Part shown: one piece after another, positions 1-5,103 of the stretch
How positions within the stretch are numbered: the first letter of the stretch is position 1
Layout: every line of letters starts with the position of its first letter
Assembly (NCBI GenBank): GCA_964634755.1
Contig: CAZWJH010000113.1
Coordinates: 1 to 6,759 of the forward strand
Source: JALXDT01 sp964634755
Lineage (GTDB): Bacteria > Acidobacteriota > Aminicenantia > JAMOAD01
DNA: 6,759 nt
Direction: 5' to 3'
Position numbers and translations under genes: made by a program
The notes under the pieces: model-generated
The model's input: only the letters and a program-made list of their open reading frames with translations
Told to the model about the DNA's origin: nothing
Databases searched by the model: none

Positions 1-5
1 TTTTC

Positions 6-34
6 TTGACTTTAGAACATAAGACTTATAAAAT
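6..34 (+). promoter_or_regulatory. Probable sigma-70-type promoter of aor
   Basis: TTGACT at 6-11 matches the -35 consensus in five of six positions. TAAAAT at 29-34 matches the -10 consensus in five of six, with a 17-base spacer. Transcription would start near 41 and give a leader of about 30 bases. A second TATAAA at 45-50 lacks a paired -35. No operator-like dyad is visible in the 72 bases available, but the window starts here, so upstream regulation is not seen. Confidence 0.6.
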
Positions 35-72
35 ATTCCATTATTATAAATCCATAAAAATAGGAGGAAATA

Positions 73-1965
73 ATGTTCGGATATGCCGGAAAAATTTTAA
101 GGATTAATTTAACAACAGGTAAAATATCAACGGAAGAGATAAGCGAAGAGTTTGTAAGACAATATTTAGGAGGTTTGGGTTTTACCACAAGAATTCTCTA
201 CAATGAAGTTCCAGCCGATATTGATCCTTTGAGTGAAGCAAACAAAGTTATCATATCACCAGGAGTTTTTGTTGGAACAGGATTTCCCACAGCCTCGAAA
301 ACAGCTCTTTCCTTCAAATCCCCTCTTACGGGTACATTCGGAAGGAATAATGTTGGAGCTGAGATGGGAGTACAGATGAGAAAAGCAGGATACGATGTTT
401 TTATTATTGAAGGTAAAAGTGATAAGCCTGTTTATGTTTATATAAAGGATGATCGTGTAGAGATAAAGGATGCTTCTGACCTCTGGGGGAAGGATACATA
501 TGAGACAAGAGCTATTTTGAAAGAAAGATACGGGAAAAAGGCTTCAACAGCTGTAATAGGACCTGCGGGAGAGAATCTCAGCTATATGGCAATGATTGAT
601 TTTGATATGAGACAAGCAGCAAGGGGAGGTTCAGGTGCTGTATTAGGTTCGAAAAAACTCAAAGCAATAGTCTGTGAAGGGACAGGCAAGGTTGAAGTTC
701 ACGATAAAGAGGCAGCAAGAAAGCTAATTTCAGAATACAATAGAATTATAAGAGAACATCCTGCCACGAAAGCAGATATGGACTATGGTTCAGGTGAATT
801 TTACAGCTGGATGAATCTTGAGAGGGGAACATTCCCCACAAGAAACTTTCAATGGGGATATTTTCAAAGTGTCTATGATAATATAAAAGATGGAGAACTT
901 TCTCAGATTGATCCCTACTATTGGTCTCCCAAATACACAGTTAAACATAATCCATGCCCCAACTGTACAAAGCCATGCGGAAGAATCCTTGAGATAAAAG
1001 AGGGTGAGTATGCAGGTACAAAGATTGATGGAGTTGAGTATGAAATTATGTACTCACTCGGTGGAGCTCTTGAAATAGATGATGCGGAGGTTTTGATTAA
1101 ATTAAATGAAATAGCTGATAGAATGGGATTTGATGGAATTTCGGCAGGTGTTACAATCGGATGGGCAATGGAAGCTTATGAAAAAGGGCTTTTGACAAAG
1201 GATGACCTTGATGGAATTGAACTGAAATTCGGAAATGGAAAAGCCGCAATTGCTGTTCTTGAAAAGATGGGAAGAAAAGAGGGGAAAGTTGGAGAGCTTC
1301 TTATCAATGGAACAAAGTATGCTTCAGAGAAGTTAGGAAAAGATTCTTACAAATTTGCAATTCACGTAAAAGGACTTGAACTTCCCGCATACGATGTAAG
1401 AGGTATAAAAGGACTTGGACTTGCTTTTGCTGTATCAGTAAGAGGTGCCTGCCATTTAACAGCAGGTGTTTACGGTCTTGAGCTTGTGGGTAGCTGGTGG
1501 AAGTACAGTGATGTTGACAGACTTTCTACAGAGTGGAAAGGGTATGAAGTGGCATCCCTTGAAAATCTTATGACTCTTTATGATATAGTAGGAGTTTGTA
1601 AATTTTCAAGACATATGTTCTTCCTTGAAAAATTCATTCCATATCTTAAAGCAATAACAGGGTGGGATTGGGCTGATGAAAATTATATGATGACAGTCGG
1701 AGAAAGAGTTTATAATATTCAAAAAGCTTTCAATGTAAAAGCCGGATTTTCAAGAAAGGATGACACACTTCCTTACAGAGTTACCCATGATCCCATTCCT
1801 AAGGGTGTTTCAAAAGGTGCCTACATTAAAGAGGAAGAGCTTCAGCAGATGCTTGATGAGTACTATCTTGCAAGAGGCTGGTCAAAAGATGGGGTACCTA
1901 CAAAAACAAAACTCTTTACTTTGGGGCTTCCTGAGATAGCGGAAGAAATAGGTGCCGGAATCTGA
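73..1965 (+). CDS. aor: Tungsten-dependent aldehyde:ferredoxin oxidoreductase (AOR family)
   Basis: Cytoplasmic enzyme that oxidises aldehydes to carboxylates with ferredoxin as acceptor, or in some anaerobes reduces acids; the cofactor is tungsten (rarely molybdenum) on two pyranopterins plus one [4Fe-4S] cluster. The 630 residues cover the whole family fold (P. furiosus AOR has about 605). Visible cluster ligands are C295, C298 and C302 (CxxCxxxC) and C509. The pterin motifs DxxGxD (349-354) and DxxGxC (504-509) are present, as are E324 and H461, which by my hand alignment match the catalytic E313 and H448 of P. furiosus. The N-terminal half carries KSPLTG and GPAGEN stretches typical of the family. 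AGGAGG ends five bases before the ATG, which fixes the start. It stands alone between its own promoter and terminator, with no ferredoxin, FAD-subunit or tungstate-transport gene in the window. Substrate specificity among AOR, FOR, GOR and WOR types cannot be read from the sequence. Position 343 is Lys where I place Glu332 of P. furiosus. Confidence 0.95.
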   Translation: MFGYAGKILRINLTTGKISTEEISEEFVRQYLGGLGFTTRILYNEVPADIDPLSEANKVIISPGVFVGTGFPTASKTALSFKSPLTGTFGRNNVGAEMGVQMRKAGYDVFIIEGKSDKPVYVYIKDDRVEIKDASDLWGKDTYETRAILKERYGKKASTAVIGPAGENLSYMAMIDFDMRQAARGGSGAVLGSKKLKAIVCEGTGKVEVHDKEAARKLISEYNRIIREHPATKADMDYGSGEFYSWMNLERGTFPTRNFQWGYFQSVYDNIKDGELSQIDPYYWSPKYTVKHNPCPNCTKPCGRILEIKEGEYAGTKIDGVEYEIMYSLGGALEIDDAEVLIKLNEIADRMGFDGISAGVTIGWAMEAYEKGLLTKDDLDGIELKFGNGKAAIAVLEKMGRKEGKVGELLINGTKYASEKLGKDSYKFAIHVKGLELPAYDVRGIKGLGLAFAVSVRGACHLTAGVYGLELVGSWWKYSDVDRLSTEWKGYEVASLENLMTLYDIVGVCKFSRHMFFLEKFIPYLKAITGWDWADENYMMTVGERVYNIQKAFNVKAGFSRKDDTLPYRVTHDPIPKGVSKGAYIKEEELQQMLDEYYLARGWSKDGVPTKTKLFTLGLPEIAEEIGAGI

Positions 1966-1989
1966 AAATAGCTTAAATAAAATAGATGA

Positions 1990-2021
1990 GGCTCCGGTCT
2001 TAAAGGCCGGAGCCTTTTTTT
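1990..2021 (+). terminator. Intrinsic terminator of aor
   Basis: GGCTCCGG (1990-1997) pairs perfectly with CCGGAGCC (2007-2014). The stem extends inward by a T-G wobble and a C-G pair around the loop TTAAA, and is followed by seven T (2015-2021). The T-run lies on the plus-strand side, so it ends aor transcription 25 bases after the stop codon. Read on the minus strand the same hairpin is followed only by a looser T-rich stretch (TCATCTATTTTATTT), so it could at best be a weak terminator for the convergent DUF445 gene, whose stop codon lies in the loop. Confidence 0.93.
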
Positions 2022-3385
2022 ATTGTTTTGGTTAAAACATATTCAATTAGTAAAAAAGTCCCGAGCCCAATGGGTAAAAACAGGAGGGCAGGTTTATAAA
2101 AAAGGCCGAGTCCTATAAATCCGCCCAAAAGCCCTCCAACAACTTCTATATATGCAAGGTTATCCCCCATGATTTTTTTCATCATTTTTTCAAACTCTTC
2201 CATATCCTGCTTTAGGATATTTGTTTTTACCAATCGATACACCGAGCATCCTATATCGGATTTGATAAGGAGCTCTCTTATTTTTCCTTTGTCAGAGTAA
2301 CCCTTCAATGATTCCACTATTTTTTCAAGAGTGGAAGAAATAAGAGAATCTATTTTCTCAAAAAAACTTTCAAACTCTCTATTGTCTCTTAGAATTTTCT
2401 CAAGTTTATCTTTTATAAGAAAAATGAGTTTTTTAAGCTCTTTATCTTTTAAATAGACAAAAATCCTTGTTTTACCCAATTCATATATTTCAGCGAGTTT
2501 TTCTCTGTGGTGGGGTTTGTTGAGTATTCTGTCAAGATCAGGTAAGATTTCTTCGGCAAGGTCTCCAAACTTGCCTATTCTTTGCTTATCATTGAGACTT
2601 TCAACCACAAATTTTCTTACACTTTCCTCAGATACAAAAAAGTCTCTCCCTATTTTCAAAACAAGGTTTGCAAGCCAACCCTTTGAATTTATAAAATCAT
2701 CAATAGTTTTGTTTATAAGCCCGGCAATTTTATCCGAATTTTCGGAAATTAGTTCATTGATTATTTTTTTTATGAGGGCTGTTGACTTTTCCAGAAAAGG
2801 ATCTTTTATCTTCCTTCTCTGTCTGAAAAAAGCTCTTACTTTTCTGAAAATTTCCGAAAATCTCAAATTTTCCGATGAAAGATACTTGACCAGCAGCTCT
2901 TCCAGAAAATTTTCAGCTTCCTCAAAAAATTTATCTTTTACCTCATTTTTTAATGCGGACTCCAAAAGCTCCCTTATCCTTTTCTGATTTTCCGCTTTTT
3001 TTATCCAGTTTTTAAGGGATAAAACTATTTTATCAGAAATCTCTTTTATCTTATTCTCATTGTTCAGGTATTCTGATATGGTCTCTTCATTTATTATTCT
3101 TTCTCTTACGGTTTTTGCAAGGCTTTCTGCAATTTTCTCCCTGTTTGCAGGTAAAAGCCCCTGTCTTCCGAAAAAAGTTTTTTCAACCGGATGAAAGAGC
3201 ATTTCAATTGCTATGGTATTTGTACCTATACCGATAAATCCTGCAAGGGAAATTGAAAACACAAGTTCCTGCCAGAATCCTGATATCTTAAAACCCAAAA
3301 AAGATATTACATAATAAACAATCCCAGCGGTAAAAATAATATAAAACCCCCATTTCAAAAACCTGAATCTACTTATTTTTCTCAT
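2000..3385 (-). CDS. DUF445-family membrane protein, function unknown
   Basis: A 461-residue protein of the DUF445 family (relatives are B. subtilis YheB and E. coli YjiN); no biochemical role is firmly known to me. The N-terminus has two membrane segments, about residues 13-31 and 40-60. The second runs into the family signature G-T-N-T-I-A-I-E-M-L-F-H-P (54-66), followed by G-R-Q-G-L-L-P (73-79). The middle, about 80-410, is Lys/Glu/Leu-rich and probably long helices or coiled coil. The C-terminus has a glycine-rich membrane segment (412-430) and a last helix (433-452). It is longer than YheB-type members (about 380 residues), with the extra length apparently in the helical middle. The ATG start is the only usable one after an in-frame TAA 30 bases upstream, yet it has no Shine-Dalgarno. 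The last codons (Gly-Ser-Gly-Leu-stop) lie inside the aor terminator. It appears monocistronic. Confidence 0.88.
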   Translation of the reverse strand: MRKISRFRFLKWGFYIIFTAGIVYYVISFLGFKISGFWQELVFSISLAGFIGIGTNTIAIEMLFHPVEKTFFGRQGLLPANREKIAESLAKTVRERIINEETISEYLNNENKIKEISDKIVLSLKNWIKKAENQKRIRELLESALKNEVKDKFFEEAENFLEELLVKYLSSENLRFSEIFRKVRAFFRQRRKIKDPFLEKSTALIKKIINELISENSDKIAGLINKTIDDFINSKGWLANLVLKIGRDFFVSEESVRKFVVESLNDKQRIGKFGDLAEEILPDLDRILNKPHHREKLAEIYELGKTRIFVYLKDKELKKLIFLIKDKLEKILRDNREFESFFEKIDSLISSTLEKIVESLKGYSDKGKIRELLIKSDIGCSVYRLVKTNILKQDMEEFEKMMKKIMGDNLAYIEVVGGLLGGFIGLGLFYKPALLFLPIGLGTFLLIEYVLTKTIKKGSGL

Positions 3386-3395
3386 CTTTTTTGAA

Positions 3396-3401
3396 ATTAT
3401 A
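3396..3401 (-). promoter_or_regulatory. Candidate -10 element of the DUF445 gene
   Basis: On the minus strand a perfect TATAAT ends ten bases before the ATG at 3385. The normal start point would be near 3389, leaving a leader of only about four or five bases. The matching -35 region is a run of T with only the first two positions agreeing with consensus, so the promoter is uncertain. If used, it makes a nearly leaderless mRNA, which fits the absence of a Shine-Dalgarno. Confidence 0.4.
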
Positions 3402-3440
3402 CTATATACTTTTGTTTAAAAAAAGTTATCAGTTTTAGAT

Positions 3441-3466
3441 AGTTTTTTTTGAAAGTTTTTTTTGTC
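3441..3466. repeat. Tandem 13-base T-tract repeat
   Basis: Two adjacent 13-base units start at 3441 and 3454, each AG followed by eight T, then GAA in the first unit and GTC in the second; they agree in 11 of 13 positions. An A7 run at 3418-3424 and a T7 run at 3487-3493 flank them. This lies in the gap upstream of the DUF445 gene. A-tracts of this kind can bend DNA or act as an UP-like element; neither role is shown here. Confidence 0.45.
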
Positions 3467-3493
3467 AACAAAAGAGTTGAACAAAATTTTTTT
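3460..3493 (+). terminator. Weak terminator-like hairpin between the two minus-strand genes
   Basis: TTTTGTCAAC (3460-3469) pairs with GTTGAACAAAA (3476-3486) around a six-base loop, with one bulged A, and is followed by T7 (3487-3493). The T-run lies on the plus-strand side, so it would stop antisense transcription running out of the DUF445 gene, not the flanking minus-strand genes. Only three G-C pairs support it. It may be a by-product of the A/T tracts. Confidence 0.25.
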
Positions 3494-3560
3494 AAGGAAA
3501 GGGGGATAAAAAATTCTAAATCTTTCAATGTTCAGGAAAGTAAAATTTTGTAATTATATT

Positions 3561-4538
3561 TTAGATTCTGTAAAAAATTCCCAAAAGAAATCTGAATCCC
3601 GAAGGGTCAAAATAAAAATAACGGGACTTCCAGTCAATATTATCAGGGTCGTTTTCTGGACGAGCATAATGAAATTCCCCCCAATCCTTTAACCAGTCAA
3701 ATTCCTCAATAAACCATATTCCTTTCCATTTTTCTATATAATGAAAATTTTCCTCCTTCCCATCATATTCAGTTTTCATATTATATTCAAAGGTAGTCTC
3801 TCCCGAAATTTCCTCTTTCCCCCCATGAAAATACTCTCCACCTAAAAAAAACCCTATTTTGTGGGACAAATTAATATTTAACCTAAGTCCTGCGTGTGCG
3901 CCGATTTTTTTTCCGCTACCTTCCATTTTATGAGCAATTGTGACATTTTGTTTTAAATCTGGACGAATATATATTTCATCATATTTTTCATCAACAATAC
4001 ATTTACCGAATACAAGCCCCAGGCCTGCATAAGCTTCAAACTCAATTGCCTTTGAATTCCAGTCTATTAGTTTATGTTTATAGTGAGTACTTAAATTTGG
4101 ATAAATCCCCCCTGAAAAAAGTTTGTATCGCTCATAGTAAAGATTTTCGTATTTTTTGTAATTATCCGTATAACTTCCATTGAACATAGGGGAAGAGGCG
4201 GATGTTTTTGAAAAGCGTTCCACTCCCAAGGAAATCGAAAAGTTTTTGGAAATATGTACCCTTAATCTTCCGCCAAAGGGAAAAATGTTTTTTATAATTG
4301 CAAAATTTCCTTTTTGAGAAAAACTGATATCTTTTACCCACCCGTTTTTTCCCCAGTATTTGAAGCGATCGTAGTAAGAGAAAGGAATCCATTTTTTAAG
4401 ATGAGATGAATACATATTCAAATCATTAGGTGAGAAAGAGCCATATCCTCCATATACTTCCACCTGGAATTTGATTTTCGCATTGAGGGTAAATGAAAAA
4501 ATTACAACCATAAAAACCAATATCATTAATTTTCTCAA
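3561..4538 (-). CDS. Secreted beta-rich protein, probable outer-membrane beta-barrel
   Basis: I do not recognise a named family. The 325-residue product starts with a classic signal peptide: R2-K3, hydrophobic core 4-18, and likely signal peptidase I cleavage after L-N-A at residue 20. The mature part is rich in Tyr, Phe, Trp and Gly, with alternating amphipathic stretches typical of outer-membrane strands. Clear examples are the strand right after the cleavage site (V-E-V-Y-G-G-Y-G), the F-E-A-Y-A-G-L-G-L-V-F-G segment, the L-R-L-N-I-N-L/F-F-L-G-G-E-Y-F hairpin, and the C-terminal F-R-F-L-L-G-I-F-Y-R-I. This pattern fits small porin-like or OmpW/beta-brl-type barrels; ligand and function are unknown. 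Translation starts at TTG: GGGAGG lies six bases before it, whereas the first ATG is 12 bases further in and too far from that site. It is transcribed away from the divergent AT-rich region at 4539-5103, and I see no convincing terminator after its stop codon. Confidence 0.8.
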   Translation of the reverse strand: MRKLMILVFMVVIFSFTLNAKIKFQVEVYGGYGSFSPNDLNMYSSHLKKWIPFSYYDRFKYWGKNGWVKDISFSQKGNFAIIKNIFPFGGRLRVHISKNFSISLGVERFSKTSASSPMFNGSYTDNYKKYENLYYERYKLFSGGIYPNLSTHYKHKLIDWNSKAIEFEAYAGLGLVFGKCIVDEKYDEIYIRPDLKQNVTIAHKMEGSGKKIGAHAGLRLNINLSHKIGFFLGGEYFHGGKEEISGETTFEYNMKTEYDGKEENFHYIEKWKGIWFIEEFDWLKDWGEFHYARPENDPDNIDWKSRYFYFDPSGFRFLLGIFYRI

Positions 4539-4565
4539 TATTCACCTCCCAAAAAAATATAGAAT

Positions 4566-4594
4566 TTTATAACAAAAATTCATGCCATTTTGAA
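4566..4594 (-). promoter_or_regulatory. Candidate proximal promoter of the barrel gene
   Basis: On the minus strand TTCAAA (4594-4589, four of six -35 positions) is followed after 17 bases by TATAAA (4571-4566, five of six -10 positions). The start would be near 4559, giving a leader of about 20 bases that contains the GGGAGG site. In DNA this AT-rich such matches are easy to find, so it competes with the dyad-linked promoter at 4638-4664. Confidence 0.3.
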
Positions 4595-4637
4595 AAACAT
4601 GTAAATAAAAGCAAAAGTAAGATTTGTTAAAAAGCAA

Positions 4638-4664
4638 ACTATAACAATTTTTTACAAATGTAAA
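4638..4664 (-). promoter_or_regulatory. Candidate distal, dyad-linked promoter of the barrel gene
   Basis: Minus-strand TTTACA (4664-4659) forms one arm of the dyad at 4650-4665 and is followed by TATAGT (4643-4638). The spacer is 15 bases, shorter than ideal. Transcription would start near 4631 and give a leader of about 93 bases to the TTG at 4538. It mirrors the plus-strand promoter at 4651-4678. Confidence 0.3.
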
Positions 4665-4665
4665 A
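4650..4665. promoter_or_regulatory. Operator-like dyad with a TACA-N2-TGTA core
   Basis: TTTTACA-AA-TGTAAAA is a perfect inverted repeat with seven-base arms and a two-base centre. Its core TACA-N2-TGTA has the form of the operator bound by BlaI/MecI/CopY-type winged-helix repressors, from established knowledge of that family. No such repressor gene is in the window. The arms coincide with the -35 hexamers of promoters facing both ways, so a bound protein would block both. In sequence this AT-rich a chance dyad cannot be excluded. Confidence 0.45.
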
Positions 4666-4678
4666 TTTCTATTATAAT
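4651..4678 (+). promoter_or_regulatory. Rightward promoter with no gene nearby
   Basis: TTTACA (4651-4656, five of six) is followed after 16 bases by a perfect TATAAT (4673-4678). The start would be near 4685, about 420 bases before the next plus-strand gene at 5104, so it would make a long leader or a separate small RNA. Its -35 overlaps the left arm of the 4650-4665 dyad. Confidence 0.45.
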
Positions 4679-4920
4679 ATGTTTTTAAATTTGATAGATT
4701 TTTTATAATAATGATTTAACATTTGGTCATAATAAATAATTTTTCTTTTTATTTCCCAGATGTATAAATTTCTGTTAATAAATAATATCATTAAGAGCTG
4801 AGCAAAGAATCTATTAAGGATTAAAAGGTACCTTATAAAAAATATAAAAAAAGAAAACTCACAAATGTTTCAAGAATTGGGTAATAGTTAATATTGAATC
4901 AATTTTTGATTAATCTTATG

Positions 4921-4985
4921 AAAAGGTAAAAAAGATAAATAATTGGAGTGTAGTTTTGAAAGATGAATAAAGATTTACCTTTTTT
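4921..4985 (+). repeat. 10-bp inverted repeat with a T-run
   Basis: AAAAGGTAAA (4921-4930) is the exact complement of TTTACCTTTT (4974-4983), with a 43-base loop and a T-run of six (4980-4985) ending the right arm. It resembles a long-loop terminator for a transcript starting near 4685, or a pair of protein-binding half-sites. The AAAAGGTA word recurs at 4823-4830, where it is part of the palindrome AAGGTACCTT. Confidence 0.4.
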
Positions 4986-5046
4986 AGTTAGGAAACATTT
5001 TTTATTTAGATTTTACATAAAAAAATATTAAAAAAACTGGAAAAGG

Positions 5047-5074
5047 TTGCTAATAAGTAATTGTATTATATAAT
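5047..5074 (+). promoter_or_regulatory. Promoter of the DUF6544-type membrane protein gene
   Basis: TTGCTA (5047-5052, four of six) and a perfect TATAAT (5069-5074) are separated by 16 bases. Transcription would begin near 5081 and give a leader of about 23 bases carrying AGGAGAG at 5094-5100, three bases before the ATG. This is the simplest promoter for the gene. Confidence 0.55.
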
Positions 5075-5103
5075 ATTCTTTAATATTAACAATAGGAGAG
5101 AAT

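Larger units (their letters stand above)
4539..5103. other. Very AT-rich divergent intergenic region (565 bases)
   Basis: No gene can be supported here; the longest start-to-stop frame I found by eye is about 22 codons. Base composition is extreme (8 G+C in the 60 bases at 4681-4740). What it holds: the Shine-Dalgarno and a nearby promoter candidate of the barrel gene at the left edge, a promoter-operator dyad at 4638-4678, a 10-base palindrome AAGGTACCTT at 4825-4834, a short AATCAA/TTGATT hairpin at 4897-4911, a 10-bp inverted repeat at 4921-4983, and the promoter and Shine-Dalgarno of the next gene at the right edge. No tRNA or terminator with a G-C-rich stem is seen. Confidence 0.7.

Noticed and set aside
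2517..2987. 156-codon open frame on the plus strand inside the DUF445 gene
   Set aside because: It is antisense to a well-supported gene, its product is a low-complexity Ser/Phe/Leu mix expected from the complement of Lys/Glu-rich codons, and it has no ribosome-binding site or domain.
3463..3468. Perfect minus-strand TTGACA upstream of the DUF445 gene
   Set aside because: No acceptable -10 lies 15-19 bases downstream; the nearest A/T-rich hexamers match poorly.
3510..3560. CTTTC/GAAAG stem followed by a T-run as a terminator for the barrel gene (minus strand)
   Set aside because: The stem is five pairs with a nine-base loop and several bases separate it from the T-run, so it is too weak to call.
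4162..4392. 76-codon minus-strand frame inside the barrel gene
   Set aside because: It overlaps the barrel gene on the same strand in another frame, with no recognisable motif or start signal.
4963..5031. 22-codon plus-strand frame (starts M-N-K-D-L-P-F)
   Set aside because: It is too short for the composition to be meaningful, the upstream GGAG is too distant from the ATG, and its 5' half lies across the right arm of the inverted repeat.
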